A stretch of DNA of 64,000 nucleotides from Paracoccus aminovorans (lineage in GTDB: Bacteria > Pseudomonadota > Alphaproteobacteria > Rhodobacterales > Rhodobacteraceae): the NCBI RefSeq assembly GCF_001546115.1, contig NZ_KQ955209.1:777395-841394 (forward strand). Reading direction: 5' to 3'. The notes under the pieces were generated by a model. It made no database searches, was not told where the DNA came from, and was given only the letters and a program-made list of their open reading frames with translations. The position numbers and the translations under genes were made by a program. The stretch's first letter is position 1. Each line of letters begins with the position of its first letter. This document shows, piece by piece, positions 44,039 through 52,439 of this stretch.

Positions 44039-44371
44039 ATGCTTGGACTTCGTCTCTACATGGCGCAGCGACTCAGCGCGATGGTGATGGGGCCGCTGGT
44101 GCTGGGGCATCTGGCGGTCATGGTCTATGCCATCCAGGGCGGGCTAAGCAGCGCGGAAATCCTGGCCCGCACCCAAGGCAGCGTCGCGTGGTTCCTGTTC
44201 TACGGCGGTTTCGTGCTGGCCGTCTCGATCCATGCCGCCATCGGCTTGCGGGTGATCCTGCACGAGACGACCGGCCTGCGAGGCCTGGCACTGGAGCTTT
44301 TCACCTGGGTCATGGGCCTGGGCCTGCTAATCATGGGGGCGCGCGCCGTGGCGGCCGTGACGGTGCTGTGA
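44039..44371 (+). CDS. succinate dehydrogenase-like membrane anchor, cytochrome b type
   Basis: A 110-residue protein with three membrane segments (about 12-33, 55-75 and 84-106). His residues in VLGHLAVMVY and SIHAAIGLRV are suitable heme b ligands. It begins two bases after the iron-sulfur subunit and its stop overlaps the next start by one base (TGATG). With the following protein it would anchor the complex and reduce quinone. Confidence 0.8.
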   Translation: MLGLRLYMAQRLSAMVMGPLVLGHLAVMVYAIQGGLSSAEILARTQGSVAWFLFYGGFVLAVSIHAAIGLRVILHETTGLRGLALELFTWVMGLGLLIMGARAVAAVTVL

Positions 44372-44712
44372 TGATCAAGCCGCATCGCAAGCATCCGCTT
44401 TGGCTGGCCTATATGCTGCACCGCCTGTCCGGCTTGGCGCTGGCGCTGTTTCTGCCCGCGCATTTCTATGTCCTGTCCCTGGCGCTGACCCGGCCCGAGC
44501 GGTTGGACCGCTTTCTCGGCTTTGCCGAGAACCCGCTGGTCAAGCTGGCCGAGTTCGGGCTGGTCTTCCTGCTGGCGGTGCATTTCTTCGGCGGGCTGCG
44601 CCTGCTGGCGCTGGAGTTCCTGCCCTGGTCGCCGCGGCAGAAAAGCCTGGCCGCCGGCACCATCGCGGGCGCCTTCCTGATCTCTGGAACCTTTCTTCTG
44701 CGGGCGGTGTGA
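44371..44712 (+). CDS. succinate dehydrogenase-like membrane anchor, second subunit
   Basis: A 113-residue protein with three membrane segments (about 11-35, 58-78 and 90-112) and the SdhC-type stretch MLHRLSGLALALFLPAHFYV with His residues for heme or quinone binding. It pairs with the preceding small subunit. It is followed three bases later by the flavoprotein gene. Confidence 0.82.
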   Translation: MIKPHRKHPLWLAYMLHRLSGLALALFLPAHFYVLSLALTRPERLDRFLGFAENPLVKLAEFGLVFLLAVHFFGGLRLLALEFLPWSPRQKSLAAGTIAGAFLISGTFLLRAV

Positions 44713-44715
44713 ACC

Positions 44716-46479
44716 ATGGCTGCGACATTCGACATCGAACGGGACGAGACCGACATCCTGATCCTCGGCTCGGGCGGGGCCGGGCTGTTCGCGGCGCTGC
44801 ATGCCCAGCAGAGCGCGCCCGAGGGCACCCGGATCACGCTGGCCGTCAAGGGGCTGATCGGCAAATGCGGCTGCACGCGCATGGTGCAGGGCGGCTATAA
44901 CGTCGCACTGGGCGGCGGCGACACCGTCGAGCGGCATTTCATGGATACGATCAACGGCGGCAAGTGGTTGCCGAACCAGGACATGGCTTGGCGGCTGTGC
45001 GAACAGGCCGTCGTCCGCATTCGCGAGCTGGAAAACGAGGTCGGCTGCTTCTTCGACCGCAACCCCGACGGAACGCTGCACCAGAAGGCCTTCGCCGGCC
45101 AGACCGCAGACCGCACCGTTCACAAGGGCGACCTTACGGGCATCGAGATCATCAGCCGGTTGATGGAGCAGGTGCTGGCCCGCCCGATCCGCAAGCTGCA
45201 AGAACACCGCGCCATCGGGTTGATCCCGACCGCCGACGGGGCCTCGCTGGCGGGGGTGCTGTTCATCGACATGCGCACCGGCCAGTTCCGCTTCGTGCGC
45301 GCCAAATGCGTGATGATGGGCACGGGTGGCGGTCCGACCATGTACAAGTATCACACGCCTTCGGGCGACAAGACCATGGACGGGCTGGCCATGGCGCTGC
45401 GCATCGGCTTGCCGCTGCGCGACATGGAGATGGTGCAGTTCCATCCCACGGGCCTGCTGGCGGGCGACCATACCCGCATGACCGGCACCGTGCTGGAAGA
45501 GGGGCTGCGTGGCGCCGGCGGTCAGTTGCTGAATGCCCGTGGCGACCGCTTCATGTTCGACTATGACGCGCGCGGCGAGCGGGCCACGCGCGACGTGGTC
45601 AGCCGCGGCATCTATGCCGAGATGCGCAAGATGAACGATCCCAGCCAGGTCGGCATGTTCATTTCCATGAGCCACCTCGGCCCCGAGAACGTGCGCAAGA
45701 AATTCGCCGGCATGGTCAAGCGTTGCGCCGATTCCGGCTTTGACCTGGCCGGCGGCAAGGTCGAGGTGGTGCCGACCGCGCATTACTTCATGGGCGGCGT
45801 GGTGGTTGATCCGGATACCCGCACCGAGATGGAGGGGCTTTACGTCGCGGGCGAGGATGCGGGCGGCGCGCATGGCTCGAACCGGCTCGGCGGCAACGGC
45901 GTGGCGAACTCGACCGTCTTCGGCGGCATCGCCGGCGACGTCATGGGCGCCGACATCCGGCGCATGGGCGCGCTGCGCGATCCCGACGACACCGTGTTGG
46001 CCGCCGAGATCGAACGCGCCAGTCATCCCTTCTCGCAGGCTGTCGCGCCGATCCAGCCCCTCCGCCACAAGCTGCAAGAGGCGATGTGGGAGGATGTCGG
46101 CGTTATGCGCACCGGCGCCGGCCTGCAGCGCGGCCAGAAGCGTATCGCCGAGATTCGGGACGAGTTGATGCAGACCGGGATCGATCCGGCGAAGCTGGCC
46201 TTCAACCTGACCTGGCATGACTGGCTGAACATGGCCTCGCTGGTCGAGGTGTCCGCGGTCATCGCGCGGGCGGGCGAGTTGCGCGAGAACTCGCGCGGCG
46301 CGCATTTCCGCGAGGATTTCCCGGAAAGCGGCGATCTTGAGACCTCGTATTTCACTCTCGCGCGGAAAAAGGGCGAGGACCTGATGCTAAGCCGCGAACA
46401 GGTGCAATTCACCATCGTCCGGCCGGGCGAGACGATCCTGCCCGAAGGCGAACCCGAGACGCTGGTTGCCGCGCAATAG
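44716..46479 (+). CDS. succinate dehydrogenase/fumarate reductase-like flavoprotein subunit
   Basis: A 587-residue flavoprotein: FAD-binding ILILGSGGAGLFAALHA at residues 14-30, substrate/FAD loop with MVQFHPTGLLAG near 236 and the C-terminal GSNRLGGNGVANSTVFGG near 390. In classical SdhA/FrdA a His in an SHT motif just before the QGG turn carries FAD covalently. Here the equivalent position reads GCT (C53, in KCGCTRMVQGG), so the usual histidyl-FAD bond cannot form. The substrate may be succinate or another C4-type dicarboxylate. Confidence 0.87.
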   Translation: MAATFDIERDETDILILGSGGAGLFAALHAQQSAPEGTRITLAVKGLIGKCGCTRMVQGGYNVALGGGDTVERHFMDTINGGKWLPNQDMAWRLCEQAVVRIRELENEVGCFFDRNPDGTLHQKAFAGQTADRTVHKGDLTGIEIISRLMEQVLARPIRKLQEHRAIGLIPTADGASLAGVLFIDMRTGQFRFVRAKCVMMGTGGGPTMYKYHTPSGDKTMDGLAMALRIGLPLRDMEMVQFHPTGLLAGDHTRMTGTVLEEGLRGAGGQLLNARGDRFMFDYDARGERATRDVVSRGIYAEMRKMNDPSQVGMFISMSHLGPENVRKKFAGMVKRCADSGFDLAGGKVEVVPTAHYFMGGVVVDPDTRTEMEGLYVAGEDAGGAHGSNRLGGNGVANSTVFGGIAGDVMGADIRRMGALRDPDDTVLAAEIERASHPFSQAVAPIQPLRHKLQEAMWEDVGVMRTGAGLQRGQKRIAEIRDELMQTGIDPAKLAFNLTWHDWLNMASLVEVSAVIARAGELRENSRGAHFREDFPESGDLETSYFTLARKKGEDLMLSREQVQFTIVRPGETILPEGEPETLVAAQ

Positions 46480-46501
46480 CCGACCGAAGAGGAAGCCAAA
46501 C

Positions 46502-47458
46502 GTGATACCGATCAACCTGATCCAGGCCACCGCCGAAAAGCTGATGGCCAAGGCGGCCATCGAGATCCCCGAGGATTATCTAGAGGGCCTGAAGACCGCC
46601 GCGAAAACCGAGGACGGCGACCTGTCGTCCTTCGTCCTGCAGGCGATGCTGGAGAATTACGAGGCCGCCAAGCAGGACCGGCGCGCGATGTGCGGCGACA
46701 CCGGCACACCGCGCTGGTATGTCAAGATGGGCAACGACACCCGCATCGAGGGCGGTCCCGTCGCGCTGGAAGAGGCGCTGCGCCGTGCCACCGCCAAAGC
46801 GACCAGCGGCGTGCCCCTGCGGCCGAACCGGGTGCATCCGCTGTGGCGCACCGACCACAACAACAACGTGGGCATCGGCGCGCCCGAGATCGAATACGGC
46901 TATGAGCCGGGCGGCGAATGGATTGATTTGATCACGGTCCATAAGGGAGGGCTGTTCGGCACCGACTACCGGATGCTGTTCCCCTCGGACGAGATCCAGG
47001 GGATCAAGCGGTTCTATCTCGACAGCCTGGTGGCCTTCGGCAAGCGCGGGCTGGCCTGCCAGCCGGCAATCATCGGCATCGGGCTCGGCGGCTGCAAGGA
47101 CACCTGCATGGTGCTGGGCAAGCGTGCCGCCTGCCTGCGCACGGTGGGCGATCGCAACAGCGATCCGCGCATTGCTGCGCTGGAGGAGGAGTTCAAGGAA
47201 CTTGGCAATTCCATCGGCATGGGCGCGATGGGCTTCGTCGGCAGGAACATGGTGATCGACACCCATATCGAGGTCGGCTATTGCCATACCGGAGGCATGC
47301 AGATGTCGGTTCATGCCTTCTGTCTGTCCTCGCGCCGCGCCGTCGCGCGCATCTTTCCCGACGGGCGGGTCGAGCATCGCACCGATCCCGACTGGTTCAC
47401 CCCCTATCAGCGGCGCGAGACCGTGGGCTGGGACATGGCAATGGAGGCCGCCGAATGA
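46502..47458 (+). CDS. class I fumarase/tartrate dehydratase alpha subunit
   Basis: A 318-residue protein of the iron-sulfur hydro-lyase alpha family, with Cys in RRAMCGDTGTP near 60, in LGGCKDTCMVLGKRA near 200 and in VGYCHTGGMQ near 261 as candidate [4Fe-4S] ligands. A GTG start at 46502 is chosen because AGAGGAAG lies in front; an upstream TTG would overlap the flavoprotein gene. Next to an SDH-like complex the natural reaction is fumarate to malate, but L-tartrate dehydratase or a mesaconase cannot be excluded. Confidence 0.82.
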   Translation: MIPINLIQATAEKLMAKAAIEIPEDYLEGLKTAAKTEDGDLSSFVLQAMLENYEAAKQDRRAMCGDTGTPRWYVKMGNDTRIEGGPVALEEALRRATAKATSGVPLRPNRVHPLWRTDHNNNVGIGAPEIEYGYEPGGEWIDLITVHKGGLFGTDYRMLFPSDEIQGIKRFYLDSLVAFGKRGLACQPAIIGIGLGGCKDTCMVLGKRAACLRTVGDRNSDPRIAALEEEFKELGNSIGMGAMGFVGRNMVIDTHIEVGYCHTGGMQMSVHAFCLSSRRAVARIFPDGRVEHRTDPDWFTPYQRRETVGWDMAMEAAE

Positions 47459-48123
47459 GACCGCGTGAAGTCATCCTGTCCACCACCCCGACCCCCGAGG
47501 AGATCGCCGCGCTGCGGATGGGCGACATCGTCTATCTGAACGGGCTGATGTATACCGCGCGCGAGGGCGTCTATATGCGCGCGCTGGAGGACAAGGCGAA
47601 CATCCCGATGGAACTGCCGTCACAGAGCGCGGCGAATTTCCACTGCTCGCCCGCCGCGACCATCCGCGAGGATGGCAGCTTCGACATGGGCGCCGTTACC
47701 GCCACCGCCAGCTTCCGCTTTGCGAAATGGCTGCCCGAGTGGATGGCCAAGACCGGCGCCAAGCTGATCATCGGCAAGGGCGGCATGTCGTCCAGGGACT
47801 ACAAGGAATATTTCGTGCCGAACGGTGCCATCTATCTCTCGACCGTGGGTTACGGCACCGGTGCGTTGCTGGGCCGCGGCGTCGAGAATGTCGAGGCCGT
47901 GTACTGGAACGAGGAACTCGGCCTGGCCCAGGCGATGTGGGTGATCCGCTGCAACCGGATGGGGCCGTTCCTGGTGGCCTCGGACCTGGAAGGCAACTGC
48001 CTGTTCGAACGCGAGAACGCCAAGATCGCCGAGAACCTGGAGCGCGTCTACGAAGGCACCAAGCCGGCCGTCCTCAAGCGGTTCGGCGAGACGGACGACC
48101 GCCGGGACGAGCTTATCGGATAA
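47455..48123 (+). CDS. class I fumarase/tartrate dehydratase beta subunit
   Basis: A 222-residue beta subunit of the two-subunit iron-sulfur hydro-lyases, with GDIVYLNGLMYTAREGVYMR near 21 and LIIGKGGMSSRDYKEYF near 103. It starts in an ATGA overlap with the alpha subunit and completes the enzyme. The operon B-C-D-A-alpha-beta would carry succinate to fumarate to malate if both enzymes act on those acids. Confidence 0.85.
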   Translation: MRPREVILSTTPTPEEIAALRMGDIVYLNGLMYTAREGVYMRALEDKANIPMELPSQSAANFHCSPAATIREDGSFDMGAVTATASFRFAKWLPEWMAKTGAKLIIGKGGMSSRDYKEYFVPNGAIYLSTVGYGTGALLGRGVENVEAVYWNEELGLAQAMWVIRCNRMGPFLVASDLEGNCLFERENAKIAENLERVYEGTKPAVLKRFGETDDRRDELIG

Positions 48124-48559
48124 AGCAGGTTGTCCCAACCGTGCCCGGCACTGCGCGGTTGCTGTTCCTCGGCATTCTCTCGGGCTGTCACGGTAGCGCT
48201 GGCCGCACGCCTCCTTTCGGGCCATTGTGGCGTGTCGATCATGCCGATGGCCTCGGCATGGCCTTCGCTTTTCTGGCTGAACCGGGCTCCTCGGCCGCGG
48301 TTAGCGTCGAATTCGCCGTGAAAAAGAAGCTTCTGCGTTTCGGTGCCGGGGCTGGGCTTACGTTTCAGCAGATTGCCTCTGCCGGAATCGGCGTCGGCGG
48401 CCACGGTTACCGCAGTCTTGGACATGAAGACTTCATTGGCGAAGCTTGAGAGATCAACGCCATCGCCATTGTCTGCGGCCTGACCGTCCTGCTTGCGGCC
48501 TCCGCGCCGGCCGCCATCCAGTTGCTTCATATCTTAAAACTGACTGAAGGAAGATCGCG
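48124..48559. other. 436-bp gap with no identified gene
   Basis: No open frame on either strand in this stretch could be linked to a known family. It lies between the hydro-lyase beta gene and a NIPSNAP gene that has its own strong ribosome-binding site. It could contain a promoter or a decayed gene. Confidence 0.35.
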
Positions 48560-48874
48560 ATGTTCATCGATATGCGCACATATACGCTGAAGAACGGGAA
48601 TGTGTCCAAATTCCTCAAGCTCTACGAGGCAGAGGGGCTGGCGGTGCAGACCCGCATCCTCGGCAATATGGTCGGCTATTACTTCACCGACATTGGTCCG
48701 CTGAACCAGATCGTGCATATGTGGGGCTATGACAGCATGGACCTCCGTTGGGAGCGTCGCAAGGCGTTGCAGGCCTCGGAGGAATGGCAGGCCTATGCTG
48801 TTCAGATGCGCCCGCTGGTCGATCACATCGAGAACAAGATCCTGGTCCCGGCGCCCTTTTTCAAGCAGGCCTGA
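48560..48874 (+). CDS. NIPSNAP family protein
   Basis: A 104-residue ferredoxin-like (alpha-beta barrel dimer) protein with the family segments FIDMRTYTLKNGN at the N-terminus, VGYYFTDIGPLNQIVHMWGY in the middle and the WQAYAVQMRPLV region. GAAGGAAG precedes the ATG. NIPSNAP proteins are often encoded in bacterial catabolic operons, with no agreed enzymatic role. It ends at a strong terminator. Confidence 0.85.
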   Translation: MFIDMRTYTLKNGNVSKFLKLYEAEGLAVQTRILGNMVGYYFTDIGPLNQIVHMWGYDSMDLRWERRKALQASEEWQAYAVQMRPLVDHIENKILVPAPFFKQA

Positions 48875-48885
48875 GATCTTGGATA

Positions 48886-48916
48886 AAAAGGGCCGGCGAC
48901 CTTCGCCGGCCCTTTT
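48886..48916. terminator. bidirectional terminator between NIPSNAP and TauE genes
   Basis: AAAAGGGCCGGCGA (48886-48899) pairs perfectly with TCGCCGGCCCTTTT (48903-48916) over a three-base loop: a 14-bp stem with A- and T-runs, serving both convergent genes. It touches the stop codon of the exporter gene. Confidence 0.88.
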
Positions 48917-49659
48917 CAAATGAGCTCACGCAAGGCAAGAGCCAAGCCCGAGGCGAGCATCACCCCGATCAGCAGACGGCGGAACTGCGTGTCGTCCAGG
49001 TGGTGAAACAACCTGATACCGAAATGGGCACCGATGAGGGTGGCCGGCAAGGCAAACGCAATCAGCGTCAGGGTCTCGCGGTCATAGAGGCCTTGCAAGG
49101 CGAAAAGCGCGACGGCTGCGCCCAGAATGCCTACATTGTAGGGTTGCAGCACGGCACGGGTTTCACCCTTGGGCCAAGGGCGCATGGCGCACCACATCGT
49201 GGGTAGAGCGCCCGACAGGGATGCGGCGCCGCCGAGGATGCCCCCCGCAAAGCCGATGCCGATATCCATTCCCGGCGTCGGTCTTTCAAACCGAGGCAGG
49301 GAGCGGCGCAACGTGAAGAACCCACCGTAGGCGATCATGAAGCCTGCGATCACCAGCTTGAGGACCGGCGCGCTGATCACGTTCAGCAGGGTCACGCCCA
49401 TGGGCAGCCCGATCAGGCCCGGGACAAGAAAGCGCGCCAGCCGACCCGGGCGGTCTCGGATCTCGCGCCGGGTGATCCACAGCCCCTGCAACCCGCTGAC
49501 GACCGACATGACGACCACGATGGCCACGGCCTGCGGGGGCGGCATGATCTGTAGCCACAGTCCCAGAGACAGCAGGGCCGTGCCGAACCCCGCCAGGCCG
49601 TTGATGAACCCGCCGGCGAATGCTCCGGCAAGAAGCGCCGCAAGGAATCCTGTCGTCAT
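48916..49659 (-). CDS. TauE/SafE-family (sulfite exporter-type) membrane protein
   Basis: A 247-residue membrane protein with about eight hydrophobic segments and the paired family motifs FAGGFINGLAGFGTALLSLG near residue 14 and GFAGGILGGAASLSGALP near 138. The family exports sulfite and related anions released during sulfonate breakdown, although many members have unknown cargo. The start at 49659 follows GGAAC; the longer frame to 49773 is less likely. It reads towards the NIPSNAP gene and away from the LysR gene. Confidence 0.85.
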   Translation of the reverse strand: MTTGFLAALLAGAFAGGFINGLAGFGTALLSLGLWLQIMPPPQAVAIVVVMSVVSGLQGLWITRREIRDRPGRLARFLVPGLIGLPMGVTLLNVISAPVLKLVIAGFMIAYGGFFTLRRSLPRFERPTPGMDIGIGFAGGILGGAASLSGALPTMWCAMRPWPKGETRAVLQPYNVGILGAAVALFALQGLYDRETLTLIAFALPATLIGAHFGIRLFHHLDDTQFRRLLIGVMLASGLALALRELI

Positions 49660-49890
49660 ATCGGTTCCGCTTGTTCCAGGTTGCCGGCAGAGAACTTGCC
49701 GCCGTTCAAGGCATCCGTCATACGCCATGGCGGGAGGTGAAGCAGCACCGGTTCCCGTGTCACGGTAACGCATTTCCGCAAGTAGCGCTTACATTTAGCT
49801 TAAATAAACATACAAATGTTCATTTAAATTTAAAATGACCGTCTTTTGGCCGGAGCGCAAGCCATGACCTTCTTTCCGGCTGAAAGTCTT
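49660..49890. promoter_or_regulatory. AT-rich upstream region of the TauE-type gene
   Basis: A 231-bp gap between the LysR stop and the exporter start, with a markedly AT-rich core at about 49790-49840 containing TTTAAATTTAAA-type sequence. It probably holds the exporter promoter; no exact -35/-10 pair is proposed. Confidence 0.4.
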
Positions 49891-50802
49891 TCAGACTATC
49901 CGGACAATCGTCTCGGGCGAGAATGTGCCGACCTCGACGGCGCGTTCCATCGCTTGGGCAATCTCGCTGAAAACGCGATTCTTGGTGCTGTCCTTGCGCT
50001 GGACCAGTCCCAGATGCCGCATGGGCGCGTCCTTGAGCGACAGTGGAATGCGGCGCAACGGCGGGGGATTGGCGATCCGGACGCAAGCCTCGGGGACGAT
50101 CGAGACGCCAAGGCCGGCGAGCACCATGCTGTAGATCGCCTCCAGTCCCGCCAACTCCATATTGTCGTTGGCCGTGATGTTGTTCGACAGCAGCCATTTT
50201 TCGATGATCGAGCCCACCACGGCGTCGCGCGTGAACCGGATGAAGGGGTTTTCATTGAGGATCCTGATCGGATCGTCATCCGTGATCTGCTCGGAACAAA
50301 TCAGGACCAGTTCCTCGGAGGCGATGGGGTGCCAGATCAAACCGACCGGCAGCATGTCGGGCTTGGAAATCAGCGCGCCGTCCAGTGCGTTTCGTTCGAC
50401 CTGGTGGATCAGCGGGATGGACAGTCCCGGAAACAATCCCACATGCAGTTCCGGGCATTTCGTCTTCAGCATCGCCGTGGCAAAGGGCACCAGCCCGGTC
50501 AGACTCGTCGGCACGGCACCCAGGCTGAATTCGCCCTTGAGGCCATCGTCCCCCAGCACCGAAGGCACGATGTCGTCATAGGCGCGCACCACTTCGCGCG
50601 CCTTGGCCAGCAGCGCCCGCCCGATCGGCGTCAGTTCCGGGGTGCGTTTCGAGCGATCGAATACCGCGACCTGCCACTCGGCCTCCAACGCGCGCATCTG
50701 CTGGCTGACGGCGGCATGGGTGACAAAAACCGCATCCGCGGCGGCGCTGAACGTGCCGTGATCGGCGACGGCAATCAGCGTTCTGAGTATCCGTATGGAC
50801 AT
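49891..50802 (-). CDS. LysR-family transcriptional regulator
   Basis: A 303-residue LysR protein: helix-turn-helix at residues 1-60 (TFSAAADAVFVTHAAVSQQM) and effector domain from about 90 (FSLGAVPTSLTGLVPFATAM). The ATG at 50802 follows GAGGG; the frame could extend six codons. It is divergent from the aldehyde dehydrogenase-ABC operon and is its probable regulator, with a dyad at 50831-50863 as candidate site. Confidence 0.87.
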   Translation of the reverse strand: MSIRILRTLIAVADHGTFSAAADAVFVTHAAVSQQMRALEAEWQVAVFDRSKRTPELTPIGRALLAKAREVVRAYDDIVPSVLGDDGLKGEFSLGAVPTSLTGLVPFATAMLKTKCPELHVGLFPGLSIPLIHQVERNALDGALISKPDMLPVGLIWHPIASEELVLICSEQITDDDPIRILNENPFIRFTRDAVVGSIIEKWLLSNNITANDNMELAGLEAIYSMVLAGLGVSIVPEACVRIANPPPLRRIPLSLKDAPMRHLGLVQRKDSTKNRVFSEIAQAMERAVEVGTFSPETIVRIV

Positions 50803-50830
50803 GGCAGCCCTCCATCTCAATTCTATTATG

Positions 50831-50863
50831 AAATTTATCTTACGATTTTTGCAAGAATAATTT
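50831..50863. promoter_or_regulatory. interrupted dyad in the divergent lysR/aldehyde dehydrogenase promoter
   Basis: AAATTTATCTT (50831-50841) and AAGAATAATTT (50853-50863) are inverted repeats matching at 9 of 11 positions across 11 bases, in an AT-rich gap between divergent genes. Placement and size suit a LysR tetramer site. Confidence 0.45.
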
Positions 50864-50938
50864 ATTTGATTTAGCAGGTCTTTCGGTTCACATCGTTCCG
50901 GGGACGCAAGCTTTTACGGCAGCCAGCAGGAGGGACCG

Positions 50939-52399
50939 ATGGGAGTCGCTTTTCGACCAACCCGTGCGTTGAGGGAACATGCCTATTTCGCGGGTGCGTG
51001 GCGTGGCTCGTCGGACGGGGCAAGCATCGCGGTCACCTGTCCCGCGACAGGGGCGCATATTGGGGAGGTGCCGCGGCTGACGCAAGAGGACACCGCCTTG
51101 GCCATCGAGGTCGCCGCGACGGCCTTCGTCGACTGGTCGGCCCGCACCGCCGCGCAGCGGGCGCAGGTGTTAAGGCGTTGGCACGCCCTGATCCTGCGCG
51201 AACGCGAGGCGTTGGCGCAGATCCTGACGCTTGAGCAGGGCAAGCCGCTGGCTGAATCCCGCGCCGAAATCGACATCAGCGCGGCCTATGTGGAATGGTT
51301 CGCCGAAGAAGGCAGGCGGGTTTACGGTGACGTCATTCCGTCGCCGGTCGGCGGTCGCCAGACCATCGTGACGAAGCAACCCGTGGGCGTGACCTGTGCG
51401 ATCACACCGTGGAATTTCCCGGCCTCGATGGTGACGCGCAAGCTGGCTCCGGCACTGGCGGCCGGCTGCACCATGCTGGTCAAGCCGGCCGAGCGTACGC
51501 CCTTCATCGCGCTGGCCCTGGCCGAACTGGCGGAAGAGGCGGGGATGCCACCGGGCGTGCTCAGCGTGCTGACCGGCAAGTCGCGCGAGATCGTCAAGGT
51601 CTTGACCGACAGCCCGGTGGTGCGCAAGCTGTCTTTCACCGGCTCGACCGCCGTGGGCAAGGATCTGATCCGGCAATGCGCTGACACCGTGAAGCGCATG
51701 TCGATGGAACTGGGTGGCAACGCGCCGATCATCGTCTTTGACGACGCCGATATCGAGGCGGCGCTGGACGGCCTGATGGCGCTGAAGTTCCGCAATGCCG
51801 GCCAGACCTGCGTCTGCGCCAACCGTATCTTCGTGCAGCGGGGCATTTTCGAACAATTTGCCGAAGCGTTCGTGCAGCGGGTCCGGGCGCTGAAAATCGG
51901 TGCGGGGGATCAGCCAGGAGTCGAGATCGGGCCGCTGATCAACGCCGATGCCGCGCAGGACATGGGCCGGATCGTCGCCCGTGCGCTGGAGCAGGGCGCC
52001 GAACTGCTGACCGGTGGCGCGCCGAAACCGGACAGCGCCTTTTACCCGCCGACCGTGCTGGGCGGCGTGACCCCGTCGATGGATGTGGCGCGGGACGAGA
52101 TCTTTGGTCCCATCGCGCCCCTGCTGGTCTTTGACGACGAGACCGAGGTCGTGGCGCAGGCCAATGACACGCCCTATGGGCTAGCGTCCTATCTTTATAC
52201 CCGCGATCTGGCGCGGGCCTGGCGTGTGTCTGATGCGCTGCAATACGGCATGGTCGGCATCAACGAGGTGGCCATCTCGAACGAGGTCGCGCCTTTTGGC
52301 GGCGTCAAGGAATCGGGCTTCGGCCGCGAGGGATCGCGCTACGGCATCGAGGAATATCTCGACATCAAATATCGCTGCATGGGCGGGCTTTCAGCCTGA
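50939..52399 (+). CDS. NAD(P)-dependent aldehyde dehydrogenase, succinate-semialdehyde type
   Basis: A 486-residue aldehyde dehydrogenase of the GabD group: TPWNFPASMVTRKLAPALAAG near 156 (cofactor and catalytic Asn), FTGSTAVGK near 232, the general-base Glu in MELGGNAP near 257 and the nucleophile in NAGQTCVCANR near 291. It oxidises a semialdehyde to the acid. The family includes succinate-semialdehyde and, in sulfosugar pathways, sulfolactaldehyde dehydrogenases, and sequence motifs do not separate them here. It is the first gene of an operon with an ABC importer. Confidence 0.9.
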   Translation: MGVAFRPTRALREHAYFAGAWRGSSDGASIAVTCPATGAHIGEVPRLTQEDTALAIEVAATAFVDWSARTAAQRAQVLRRWHALILREREALAQILTLEQGKPLAESRAEIDISAAYVEWFAEEGRRVYGDVIPSPVGGRQTIVTKQPVGVTCAITPWNFPASMVTRKLAPALAAGCTMLVKPAERTPFIALALAELAEEAGMPPGVLSVLTGKSREIVKVLTDSPVVRKLSFTGSTAVGKDLIRQCADTVKRMSMELGGNAPIIVFDDADIEAALDGLMALKFRNAGQTCVCANRIFVQRGIFEQFAEAFVQRVRALKIGAGDQPGVEIGPLINADAAQDMGRIVARALEQGAELLTGGAPKPDSAFYPPTVLGGVTPSMDVARDEIFGPIAPLLVFDDETEVVAQANDTPYGLASYLYTRDLARAWRVSDALQYGMVGINEVAISNEVAPFGGVKESGFGREGSRYGIEEYLDIKYRCMGGLSA

Positions 52400-52439
52400 A
52401 CCCGGGCACGGGCACTCTTCAAGGGAGGGGGTAAGACGC

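Noticed and set aside
48916..49659. TauE-type gene as proof of sulfonate metabolism
   Set aside because: The family is broad with many unknown cargos, and the gene is not in an operon with a desulfonating enzyme, so it is only supporting evidence.
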